64,000 nucleotides of DNA from an uncultured Catenibacillus sp. (GTDB taxonomy: Bacteria; Bacillota; Clostridia; Lachnospirales; Lachnospiraceae): NCBI GenBank assembly GCA_934339005.1, contig CAKRHR010000003.1, positions 62,001 to 126,000 on the forward strand, given 5' to 3'. The notes beneath the pieces are model-generated. The model was not told the DNA's origin. It did not search any database and saw only the letters and a list, made by a program, of their open reading frames with translations. Shown in pieces: positions 1 to 7,919 of the stretch. Made by a program: the position numbers and the translations under genes. Within the stretch, counting starts at the first letter, position 1. Each line of letters opens with the position of its first letter.

Positions 1-1
1 A

Positions 2-184
2 AGTTTTGATGAAGCCTTTGCTTCAAACCTTGAACTCTTTAAAAATTATTTTGCAGGCATGCTTAAACAGGGCATTTACATCGCACCATCACAGTTTGAA
101 GCGTTGTTTGTGGGCTATGCGCATACGGATGAAGATATTAGCGCGACAGTCAAAGCCATTGATGAAGCGTTGAAGAATCTGTGA
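2..184 (+). CDS. hemL: Glutamate-1-semialdehyde 2,1-aminomutase, C-terminal end (partial)
   Basis: The window opens inside this gene; only the last 60 codons are present, read in frame from base 2 to a TGA at 182-184. The tail contains GMLKQGIYIAPSQFEALFVG followed by AHTDEDI, the usual C-terminal signature of HemL, a PLP enzyme that converts glutamate-1-semialdehyde to 5-aminolevulinate for tetrapyrrole synthesis. Its place directly before cobK fits: 5-aminolevulinate is the precursor of the corrin ring. The PLP lysine lies upstream of the window, so the assignment rests on the tail alone. Confidence 0.8.
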   Translation, partial: SFDEAFASNLELFKNYFAGMLKQGIYIAPSQFEALFVGYAHTDEDISATVKAIDEALKNL

Positions 185-283
185 TGTGAAGATTTGATTT
201 TTACAATATAAAATTTTTTAAGTTTATGAGTGAAATTGGTATGTTGCAAAATTTATGATAAAATCAGATGTGGGGAACGCAAA

Positions 284-1099
284 ATGTGTGAAAAGACATA
301 TGACTGCCTTGTGGCGGCGGGAACGACCGAAGCGCGGGCAGCAATTATGGCACTATGCAATGCAGGCTATCATGTCCTTGCAACGGTGGCAACCGAGCTT
401 GGCGCAAAAGTGCTGCAGGATTTAAAATCCATTTATGAAGATAGTCTGGACATTGAGATTGGCAGAAAAGATGCACAGGGATTTGCAGAGTGTATTCAAA
501 AATCACAGATTAAAATGATTATCGATGCAACGCATCCATTTGCCAAAGAAGTGACAGATACATTAAAAGCAGTTTGTGCGCATTGTGAAAATGAAGGCAT
601 TGCAGTTGGCTATATTCGTTATGTGCGGGAAATGCTTGATTATGATTATACAAAAATCATTCGCGTGCCGGATGCTGTGGCTGCAGCAAATACGCTCAGT
701 ACTATGCCGGGTCGTTTTTTACTGACCACCGGTGCGAATACGATTGATGTATATATGAATACGATTTCAGATTTTAACAGCCGCGGTTTTGTGCGTGTGC
801 TTGATACAAAAGTATCGATTGAACGATGTGAAGCATTTGGTGTTGCAGATACACATGTGATTGCGAAAAATCCGCCCTTTAGTGAGGCGGACAATCTCAG
901 CCTTTTAAAAAATTATAATATTCAAATTCTTGTGTCCAAGGACAGCGGAAAGAGCGGCGGATTACCTGAAAAAATCAATGCCGCGAAAAAACTGGATATT
1001 CCGGTAATTTTAATTCAAAGGCCGGAGGATGCCGGTGGAGTGTGTACGCCGGACACTTTAATGAAAGAAGTGAAAAGACAATGGATAAAAGAATCATGA
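284..1099 (+). CDS. cobK: Precorrin-6A / cobalt-precorrin-6A reductase
   Basis: CobK/CbiJ reduces a ring double bond of (cobalt-)precorrin-6A with NAD(P)H in the cytoplasm, part of corrin ring synthesis. The N-terminus has AAGTTEARAAI, the family's Rossmann-like opening, then DATHPFA in the middle and a tail with SKDSGKSGGLPEK and IPVILIQRP typical of the family. The frame is open from a GTG at 230, but I chose the ATG at 284 because GGGGAA at about 272-277 is well placed and homology begins just after it; that gives 271 residues, near normal length. The 3' end overlaps cbiA by 19 bases, implying cotranscription and translational coupling. Confidence 0.88.
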   Translation: MCEKTYDCLVAAGTTEARAAIMALCNAGYHVLATVATELGAKVLQDLKSIYEDSLDIEIGRKDAQGFAECIQKSQIKMIIDATHPFAKEVTDTLKAVCAHCENEGIAVGYIRYVREMLDYDYTKIIRVPDAVAAANTLSTMPGRFLLTTGANTIDVYMNTISDFNSRGFVRVLDTKVSIERCEAFGVADTHVIAKNPPFSEADNLSLLKNYNIQILVSKDSGKSGGLPEKINAAKKLDIPVILIQRPEDAGGVCTPDTLMKEVKRQWIKES

Positions 1100-2601
1100 T
1101 TGTCGGCACAGGCAGCGGCTGCGGCAAGACGACGGTGACCTGTGGTATCATGAAAGCCTTAAAAAATAAAAATCGAGAAGTGGCACCTTTTAAATGCGGA
1201 CCGGATTATATAGACCCGATGTTCCATAAACACATTACAGGCAAAGCTTCGATTAATCTGGATTTATTTTTCTTAAAACCGGAAATGCTTTGCTGGATTT
1301 TAAATAAGCATCTTGGGGATGGTGAAATTGGTGTCATTGAAGGCGTGATGGGCTTGTATGACGGCATCGGAACAAGTATTACAGCAAGTGCCTATGATGT
1401 GGCAATGACAACGAAAACACCGATGATACTTGTAGTAAATGCCAAAGGCATGGCAGCCTCTGTCTGTGCCATGATTCGCGGCTATCAGACTTATGGTGAT
1501 GAAATCATGCAGGCTTATATGCAAAACGATGGTGCAAATCATACATCAGATCATGCAGGGTTTGCCCAAAATGCAGATGAGAATAGCAGTGTAGATGCAG
1601 ATGCGAATGACTGTATAAATGGAGTGGGAAATCCATCCCTGATCAAGGGCGTAATTTTAAATCATGTCGGACAGGGCATGTATGATTATCTGAAGGATAC
1701 CATTGAAAGTCAGTGTGGTGTAAAGGTGCTTGGTTACATGCCGGAGATTCCTGAAGCAAGTATTGAAAGTCGTCATCTTGGCCTTGTGACAGCCGAAGAA
1801 ATTGAGAACCTGGATAAAAAGGTCGAACTGCTTGGACAAACTGTGCAAAAAACAATTGATTTGGAAGCACTTGAACAAATCGCAGATGAAGCAGAGCCAC
1901 TTGCACAGAACAGGCTGCCATTCGAAGCGGCGGTTGCAGGTGTGGCAGCAGGAACACAGGTCAATCTGGCGGTTGCCATGGATAAAGCCTTTTGTTTTTA
2001 TTATGAAGATAATCTGGAATTATTTAAGAGCCTTGGCATTCATATTTTACCATTTTCACCGCTGGCAGGTGAGCAGGTGCCAAAGGAGGCACACGGCATT
2101 TATATTGGCGGAGGTTATCCGGAACTTTATCTGGAAGAACTTCAAAAGCAACTCTGGGTGAAATTTTCCATTCGTAATTGCTGGTCAAAACATATGCCAA
2201 TCATTGCAGAATGTGGCGGATTTATGTATCTGCACGATGCCATAGAGGATAAAGAAGGTCAAAGCTACCGTATGGTGGGGATAATTCCAGGTAAAGCGAA
2301 AATGACCGAAAAACTTGGCCCATTTGGCTATATCAATATCGAAATGCCTGAAAATTCATTGTTTGGTGAAGCACCGACAGTGCTTCGTGGACATGAATTT
2401 CATTATTCAATATCAGAAAATGATGGTGGCGATCTGTTTGTCAGCAAACCAAACGGCAAACAGTGGTCGGAGGGATTTTGCAAGCCGTATCTGTATGCAG
2501 CTTATCCGCATCTGTATTTCTACAGCAATATTGACAGCGCCATTCATTTCAAACAGGCGATGATTAGCTATAAGAAAAATATGTCCAAAATCGAAGCATA
2601 G
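1081..2601 (+). CDS. cbiA: Cobyrinate a,c-diamide synthase
   Basis: CbiA amidates the a and c side chains of cobyrinate using ATP and glutamine. The ATP-binding domain starts with GTGSGCGKTTV (about residues 9-19) followed by PFKCGPDYIDP; the C-terminal class I glutamine amidotransferase domain has ECGGFMYL with the nucleophile Cys378. The frame is open from 1042, but the ATG at 1081 begins the conserved MDKRIMIVG. The protein is about 506 residues, longer than the usual ~450, because an Asn/Asp-rich stretch of roughly 48 residues (about 140-188) interrupts the segment between RGYQTYG and IKGVILN. It follows cobK with overlap and precedes cbiB by 24 bases, so it sits in one operon. Confidence 0.92.
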   Translation: MDKRIMIVGTGSGCGKTTVTCGIMKALKNKNREVAPFKCGPDYIDPMFHKHITGKASINLDLFFLKPEMLCWILNKHLGDGEIGVIEGVMGLYDGIGTSITASAYDVAMTTKTPMILVVNAKGMAASVCAMIRGYQTYGDEIMQAYMQNDGANHTSDHAGFAQNADENSSVDADANDCINGVGNPSLIKGVILNHVGQGMYDYLKDTIESQCGVKVLGYMPEIPEASIESRHLGLVTAEEIENLDKKVELLGQTVQKTIDLEALEQIADEAEPLAQNRLPFEAAVAGVAAGTQVNLAVAMDKAFCFYYEDNLELFKSLGIHILPFSPLAGEQVPKEAHGIYIGGGYPELYLEELQKQLWVKFSIRNCWSKHMPIIAECGGFMYLHDAIEDKEGQSYRMVGIIPGKAKMTEKLGPFGYINIEMPENSLFGEAPTVLRGHEFHYSISENDGGDLFVSKPNGKQWSEGFCKPYLYAAYPHLYFYSNIDSAIHFKQAMISYKKNMSKIEA

Positions 2602-2625
2602 ATATTGAATACTTGAAAATAATAG

Positions 2626-3597
2626 GTGAAAAACGTGTTACTATATAAATTAATTATTGCATTTATATTAGATATTTTATTTGGTGACCCAGCGTGGATT
2701 TATCATCCGATTCGCGTGATTGGCAAATTGATTTCTGTGTCAGAGCGGATTTTGCGCAAATGGTTTCCAAAAACAAGAGAAGGCGAGATGTCTGCCGGTC
2801 TGTGCATGTTTATGGTGGTGATTTGCCTGTGCTGGCTGCTACCGTACCTGGCACTGAGCGGTCTGGAAATGATTGCGCCAAAACTTGGATTTGTCATTGA
2901 AGTCATCTGGATGTGGCAGATTCTTGCCATGCGCTGTCTGGCGGTAGAATCAAAGAAAGTGTATACAGCAATCAAAGCCAAAGATTTGGGACTTGCAAGA
3001 ACCATGATTTCTTATCTTGTGGGACGCGATACACAAAGTCTTTCTTTTAATGAGATTATTAAGGCAACCGTGGAAACCGTTGCAGAAAATACAAGTGATG
3101 GTGTGATTGCACCAATGCTTTTTATGGCAATTGGCGGGGCACCTCTTGGATTTTTATATAAGGGTGTCAATACGATGGACTCCATGGTGGGCTATAAAAA
3201 TGAGAAATATATCAATTTCGGATATTTTCCGGCGAAGATGGATGATATCTTTAATTTTATTCCGGCAAGAGTCAGTGGATTGCTGATGATTGTGGCTGCT
3301 TTTTTATGCGGCTATGACGGTAAAGGCGCTGCCAGGATTTTTTTCAGGGACAGAAAGAATCATCTGAGCCCAAACAGCGCCCAGACAGAAAGTGCCTGCG
3401 CTGGTGCACTTGGCATTCAGCTTGGAGGCACCCATGATTATTTTGGTAAGCCGGTGGTAAAACCAACGATTGGTGATAACATCAACGAACCTGAAGCCGA
3501 ACATATTTTAGATACTCATCGGTTAATGTATATGACGGCGATTTTGTGTATGTTTTTGGTGAATGTGATTTGCGCGGTGATTTATTTTATGATGTAA
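2626..3597 (+). CDS. cbiB: Adenosylcobinamide-phosphate synthase CbiB
   Basis: CbiB is a membrane protein that attaches the aminopropanol (phosphate) arm to adenosylcobyric acid. The N-terminus has DILFGDPAWIYHPIRVIG, a family hallmark, and several hydrophobic segments follow (for example residues 60-80 and the last 20). Internal motifs AENTSDGVIAPMLF and YKGVNTMDSMVGYKNE are also typical. Two GTG starts are possible: 2626, or 2635, which is better spaced from AGGTGA at about 2624. It lies 24 bases after cbiA. Together with cobD further on it forms the nucleotide-loop arm branch of the pathway. Confidence 0.92.
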   Translation: MKNVLLYKLIIAFILDILFGDPAWIYHPIRVIGKLISVSERILRKWFPKTREGEMSAGLCMFMVVICLCWLLPYLALSGLEMIAPKLGFVIEVIWMWQILAMRCLAVESKKVYTAIKAKDLGLARTMISYLVGRDTQSLSFNEIIKATVETVAENTSDGVIAPMLFMAIGGAPLGFLYKGVNTMDSMVGYKNEKYINFGYFPAKMDDIFNFIPARVSGLLMIVAAFLCGYDGKGAARIFFRDRKNHLSPNSAQTESACAGALGIQLGGTHDYFGKPVVKPTIGDNINEPEAEHILDTHRLMYMTAILCMFLVNVICAVIYFMM

Positions 3598-3804
3598 GCA
3601 GCAGTTACTTAATTTATAAGTATTATATAAGGTTATTGATTTATAAAGTCATTCACATCTCATAGCAGCTTTTGAACGCATAAAATAAATTTACGCAATT
3701 TAAGTAAAAGTAAAAAGGATTGACCCTGACCGTACAGGTCTGCAAATATCAATGGTTTTAGAAATAACGATAAACAAAATCAAGGAATAAAGGGAGAGTA
3801 AAAC
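3598..3804. other. Intergenic region between cbiB and cobD
   Basis: About 207 AT-rich bases with no convincing open frame, terminator or B12 riboswitch (no B12-box-like sequence). A TTGACC at about 3719 could be a -35 element, but no matching -10 is clear. The strong ribosome binding site AGGGAGAG before 3805 belongs to cobD. Confidence 0.4.
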
Positions 3805-4941
3805 ATGCTTCATGGTGGTGATATATACGGCAGTGATGGCCGGAAAATAAACAACATACTGGATTTTTCGGCAAATATTTCGCCACTGGGAATGCCTGAA
3901 AAAGTGTGGCAGGCTGTAATTGCTTCGATGGAAGCTGCCACCCATTATCCTGACCCGGATTCCAGAGCGCTCAGACTTGCGTTGGTTGAGAAATATTTAA
4001 ATCATAATTTTAGCCATAATAAAGAGAATTTAGAAAATTTCCTATGTGGCAATGGCGCGGCAGACCTCATTTACCGTCTTATATATGCGATGCGTCCAAA
4101 ACGTGCCCTTGTGATACATCCGACATTTGTAGAATATGAAGAAGCGATGGCGGTTGTTGGTACGGAGATTGTCAGTTATGATTTAAACCATGAGGATTTT
4201 GAAATCCGTGAGGATATTCTGGAAAAAATCACGGATGCTACAGATATGATATTTATTTGTAATCCAAACAACCCGACCGGGGTGCTGACAAAACGAAGTC
4301 TGCTTGCAAAGATTTTAGACAAGGCGAAGGCACATAATTGCCTGCTTGTGATAGATGAATGCTTTCTTGATTTTACAGGCAGTGCACAGGAGTCTGCATA
4401 TACGATGCTGCCATACATCAAAGATTATGATAATCTTTTGATATTAAAATCCTTTACAAAAATGTTTGCGATGCCGGGTATTCGCCTTGGCTATGCCATC
4501 AGTGGCAACCGGGCATTGCTTGAAAAAATGAAGCATGCCGGACAGAGCTGGCCGGTAAGTACGATGGCAACCGCAGCAGGCATAGCGGCGCTGGCGGAAG
4601 AAAACTACGTGCAGCAGGTGGTTGAATATGTCGATACAGAACGAGAATATTTACAGAGTGTACTGGATGACTGCGGCTTAAGATGGATTGCCGGTCATGC
4701 CAATTACATATTATTTTATGCACCGCAATTTCCGCATTTGGAATGTGAACTGGCAAAATATGACATTCGCATCCGCACCTGCGATAATTACAAAAATTTG
4801 GATGCAAACTGGTACCGTATTGCTGTCAATGGACATGAGGCAAATATGAAACTGGCGGCGGCGTTGAGGTGTATCGCCACTGAACTTATGAAAGCAATGA
4901 CGCCTATAATTATGAAGAACAGAGAGGAAGAACAACCATGA
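3805..4941 (+). CDS. cobD: Threonine-phosphate decarboxylase CobD-like (class I/II aminotransferase fold)
   Basis: A fold-type I PLP enzyme of 378 residues. The opening HGGDIYG and DFSANISPLGMP, then YPDPDS, are typical of CobD and histidinol-phosphate-aminotransferase relatives. The PLP lysine is Lys219 in SFTKMFAMPGIRLGY, with CNPNNPTG and the VIDECFLDF aspartate upstream. In the pathway the enzyme decarboxylates L-threonine-O-3-phosphate to (R)-1-amino-2-propanol phosphate, the substrate of CbiB. HisC is the main alternative; the position between cbiB and cbiP argues for CobD. Its stop overlaps the ATG of the next gene by four bases. Confidence 0.88.
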   Translation: MLHGGDIYGSDGRKINNILDFSANISPLGMPEKVWQAVIASMEAATHYPDPDSRALRLALVEKYLNHNFSHNKENLENFLCGNGAADLIYRLIYAMRPKRALVIHPTFVEYEEAMAVVGTEIVSYDLNHEDFEIREDILEKITDATDMIFICNPNNPTGVLTKRSLLAKILDKAKAHNCLLVIDECFLDFTGSAQESAYTMLPYIKDYDNLLILKSFTKMFAMPGIRLGYAISGNRALLEKMKHAGQSWPVSTMATAAGIAALAEENYVQQVVEYVDTEREYLQSVLDDCGLRWIAGHANYILFYAPQFPHLECELAKYDIRIRTCDNYKNLDANWYRIAVNGHEANMKLAAALRCIATELMKAMTPIIMKNREEEQP

Positions 4942-5690
4942 AAATGATTTCCTGGAATGTCAATGGCCTGCGTGCCGTAGTTGGCAAAGGATTTGTTGAT
5001 ATATTTAATTCACTGGATGCAGATATTGTCTGCCTGCAGGAAACAAAATTGCAGGAGGGACAGATTGATCTATCCTTTGACGGATATGAACAGTATTGGA
5101 ATTATGCTGTAAAAAAAGGGTATTCAGGCACAGCGGTATTTACCCGGGTGCAGCCGCTTAGTGTCAGCTACGGTCTTGGCATTGAAGAACACGACCAGGA
5201 AGGCCGGGTGATTACCCTGGAATTTGATAAATTTTATCTTGTGAATGTGTATACCCCAAATTCCAAGGCCGGTCTGGCGCGCATTGATTACCGTATGCAG
5301 TGGGAAGATGATTTTAGAGTCTATTTAAAGAAATTAGAGGAAAATAAACCGGTTGTTGTATGTGGTGATTTGAACGTGGCACACACAGAAATTGATCTGA
5401 AGAACCCAAAGACAAACCGCAATAATGCCGGATTTTCAGACCAGGAGCGCGGCAAGATGACAGAGCTTCTGGATGCTGGATTTATTGATACCTTCCGCTA
5501 TTTTTATCCGGATGTCACAGGGGCATATTCCTGGTGGTCTTATCGATTTAACGCCAGAAAAAACAACGCCGGATGGCGTATTGACTATTTCTTGGTATCA
5601 GAAAGTTTAAAGGATGAACTTAAAGGCGCATCAATTTTAAATGATATTTATGGCTCAGACCATTGTCCGGTAATGCTGGAAATTTTTTGA
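4938..5690 (+). CDS. xth: Exodeoxyribonuclease III / AP endonuclease
   Basis: A 250-residue member of the exonuclease III (EEP) family that cleaves at abasic sites and removes 3' blocking groups during base excision repair. Visible motifs are SWNVNGLRAV at the start, CLQETKLQ with the metal-binding Glu, GDLNVAHTEIDLKNPK, and the catalytic GSDHCPV at the end. The length matches the family. The start overlaps cobD by ATGA and cbiP follows 16 bases later, so this DNA-repair gene is embedded in the cobalamin operon and presumably co-expressed; no metabolic link is evident. Confidence 0.95.
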   Translation: MKMISWNVNGLRAVVGKGFVDIFNSLDADIVCLQETKLQEGQIDLSFDGYEQYWNYAVKKGYSGTAVFTRVQPLSVSYGLGIEEHDQEGRVITLEFDKFYLVNVYTPNSKAGLARIDYRMQWEDDFRVYLKKLEENKPVVVCGDLNVAHTEIDLKNPKTNRNNAGFSDQERGKMTELLDAGFIDTFRYFYPDVTGAYSWWSYRFNARKNNAGWRIDYFLVSESLKDELKGASILNDIYGSDHCPVMLEIF

Positions 5691-5706
5691 TACGGGAGGT
5701 GAACAT

Positions 5707-7206
5707 ATGTCAGCAAAAGCACTCATGATTCAGGGAACGATGTCTAATTCAGGCAAAAGCTTTATTACAGCAGGTTTGTGCAGAATATTTAAACAGGATG
5801 GCTACAAGGTAGCGCCTTTTAAGTCACAGAATATGGCATTAAATTCCTACATTACAAAAGACCGTCTGGAAATCGGACGGGCGCAGGCGATGCAGGCAGA
5901 GGCAGCAGGCATTGAACCGACAGTGGACATGAATCCGATTTTATTAAAACCTACAAGCCATACCGGCTCACAGGTTATTGTCAATGGTGAAGTCTGGGCA
6001 GACATGAAAGCCATGGATTATTATAAAAATAAAAAAGCATTAATCCCTGAAGTGATGAAGGCTTATAATAAGCTGGCGTCAGAGTACGATATTATTGTTA
6101 TTGAAGGTGCGGGAAGCCCTGCAGAAATCAATTTAAAAGACAATGATATCGTCAATATGGGTATGGCAAAAATGGCAAAAGCACCGGTGCTGCTGGCGGC
6201 AGATATTGACCGGGGCGGTGTGTTTGCTTCCATTTATGGCACGATTAAACTCTTGGATGCCGATGAACAGCAAATGATCAAAGGCACGATTATCAATAAA
6301 TTCCGCGGGGATGTCAAAATCCTCGAGCCGGGACTCAGACAGATTGAAGCGCTGACAGATATTCCTGTGGTTGGTGTGATTCCGATGGCACATGTGGATA
6401 TCGACGATGAGGACAGCCTGTCCGAACGATTAAATATGACAGCCGCCAGTGGCGGGGTTGACATTGCAGTGATTCGATTGCCACACATTTCCAATTTTAC
6501 AGATTTTTCAGCCTTTGAGCGTATGCCGAATGTTTCCTTACGTTATGTTCAGAAAAAAGAGCAGCTTGGCATGCCGGACATGATTATTTTACCGGGCACA
6601 AAAAATACAATGGATGATTTGACATGGCTTCGTGAGAGCGGTCTTGAAGGAATGATTTTAAGACATGCGGAAATGAAGGTACCGGTGGTTGGCATTTGCG
6701 GTGGCTATCAGATGATGGGCGCAGAACTGACAGACCCGGATAATGTTGAACACGGCGGCACGATGCGGGGCATGGGCCTTTTAAATACAAAGACGATTTT
6801 TGAAACATCAAAGACACGCACGCAGATTCATGGCAAGGCGCATAGTTGTGCAGGTTATTTTGAAAAAATGAATGGCATGGCAGTCACTGGCTACGAAATT
6901 CATATGGGACGGACGCAAAATCTTGGCGGCTGCGTGCAGTGCATTGAACTTGAAGACGGACGTACAGATGCATTAATGAATGCCGAGGGCACTGTGTTTG
7001 GTTCCTATTTGCACGGCCTGTTTGACAGTGAGGGCGTGGCGAGCGCGATGGTGGCAAAATTATTTGAAAAAAAGGGTATCGACCCTGAAGGTGAGCCTTT
7101 TGATTTGCAGGCCTACAAAGAAAAACAATATGATGCTCTTGCAGATGTGGTAAGAAATGCATTGGATATGGAAAAAGTGTATGAGATTCTAAATCAAGGT
7201 ATTTAA
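5707..7206 (+). CDS. cbiP: Cobyric acid synthase
   Basis: CbiP/CobQ amidates the b, d, e and g side chains of adenosylcobyrinate a,c-diamide using glutamine and ATP. The N-terminal dethiobiotin-synthetase-like ATPase has GTMSNSGKSFI (residues 10-20) and PFKSQNMALNSY. The C-terminal amidotransferase has VGICGGYQMMG with nucleophile Cys331 and the partner His436 in YLHGLFDS. The full length of 499 residues is normal. GGGAGGTG sits directly upstream of the ATG. It is the last gene before a promoter region at 7255. Confidence 0.96.
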   Translation: MSAKALMIQGTMSNSGKSFITAGLCRIFKQDGYKVAPFKSQNMALNSYITKDRLEIGRAQAMQAEAAGIEPTVDMNPILLKPTSHTGSQVIVNGEVWADMKAMDYYKNKKALIPEVMKAYNKLASEYDIIVIEGAGSPAEINLKDNDIVNMGMAKMAKAPVLLAADIDRGGVFASIYGTIKLLDADEQQMIKGTIINKFRGDVKILEPGLRQIEALTDIPVVGVIPMAHVDIDDEDSLSERLNMTAASGGVDIAVIRLPHISNFTDFSAFERMPNVSLRYVQKKEQLGMPDMIILPGTKNTMDDLTWLRESGLEGMILRHAEMKVPVVGICGGYQMMGAELTDPDNVEHGGTMRGMGLLNTKTIFETSKTRTQIHGKAHSCAGYFEKMNGMAVTGYEIHMGRTQNLGGCVQCIELEDGRTDALMNAEGTVFGSYLHGLFDSEGVASAMVAKLFEKKGIDPEGEPFDLQAYKEKQYDALADVVRNALDMEKVYEILNQGI

Positions 7207-7254
7207 CCATACGCTTATTTATAAAATTTTTAGGAATAGGCACATTTCTGTGAT

Positions 7255-7283
7255 TTGACTTTTTAAGATGCCCGAATTATAAT
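7255..7283 (+). promoter_or_regulatory. Sigma-A-type promoter before cobO
   Basis: TTGACT at 7255-7260 and a perfect TATAAT at 7278-7283 are separated by exactly 17 bases. It would start transcription near 7290 and give cobO, cbiC-HD and the cobW genes a promoter independent of the upstream cob genes. Confidence 0.75.
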
Positions 7284-7315
7284 AGGGCTTGATGCATAGG
7301 ATTTTCTTTGATTAA

Positions 7316-7355
7316 GGACAAATATTTGATTTGTCCGTTATTGACTTTGGAGTCA
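7316..7355 (+). other. Two hairpins in the cobO leader
   Basis: GGACAAAT (7316-7323) pairs perfectly with ATTTGTCC (7329-7336) around a five-base loop, and TGACT/AGTCA (7342-7355) forms a second small stem just before the AAAGGG ribosome binding site. The leader is only about 75 nt and has no B12 box, so it is not a cobalamin riboswitch. It may tune translation or mRNA stability. Confidence 0.45.
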
Positions 7356-7365
7356 GAAAGGGAAA

Positions 7366-7902
7366 ATGATGGCAACTGAAAAAGGATTAATACATGTTTA
7401 CTACGGTGACGGTAAAGGAAAAACAACTGCAGGCACAGGACTTTGCGTCAGGGCTGCAGGCTGTGGCAAAAAGGTTTTGATTTTTCAGTTCTTAAAGGAT
7501 AATTCGTCAGGTGAATGCAGAATTTTTACAGAGATGCCCGGTGTTGTGCTGATGGAGGGTATGAGTGATGTGAAGTTTACTTTCAACATGACGAAGGATG
7601 AATTAAAGACAATCAGTGAATTTTATACGAATAAATTTCAGGAAGTCTGCTTTAAAGCGGCAGAGGGCGATTACGATGTGCTGTTTTTGGATGAGATCCT
7701 GCATGTAATACGCAAAGACCTTCTTCCGGAGGCGATAGTGCTTGATTTTCTGAAGCACAAGCCTGAGAAGCTGGAAGTGATTATGACCGGGTACGACCCG
7801 AGTCCGGCACTTTTGGAGATGGCAGATTATGTCACACATATGGTTAAAGAAAAACATCCATATGATAAAGGGATTCCAGCCCGTGTTGGTATCGAGTGTT
7901 AG
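7366..7902 (+). CDS. cobO: Cob(I)yrinic acid a,c-diamide adenosyltransferase
   Basis: The CobO/CobA/BtuR-type corrinoid adenosyltransferase moves the adenosyl group of ATP onto Co(I) corrinoids. The P-loop variant YYGDGKGKTTAGTGLC lies at about residues 11-26, VLIFQFLK follows, and FLDEILHVI supplies the Walker-B-like acidic residue. At 178 residues it is normal length. Two adjacent ATGs (7366, 7369) follow AGAAAGGG. It has its own promoter at 7255 and is 17 bases ahead of the cbiC fusion. Confidence 0.92.
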   Translation: MMATEKGLIHVYYGDGKGKTTAGTGLCVRAAGCGKKVLIFQFLKDNSSGECRIFTEMPGVVLMEGMSDVKFTFNMTKDELKTISEFYTNKFQEVCFKAAEGDYDVLFLDEILHVIRKDLLPEAIVLDFLKHKPEKLEVIMTGYDPSPALLEMADYVTHMVKEKHPYDKGIPARVGIEC

Positions 7903-7919
7903 TTGACGGAGATAAAGAG

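Noticed and set aside
3598..3804. Possible cobalamin riboswitch before cobD
   Set aside because: AT-rich sequence with no B12-box-like sequence and no conserved stem arrangement.
7207..7365. Possible cobalamin riboswitch before cobO
   Set aside because: The leader is too short and has no B12 box; only simple hairpins are present.
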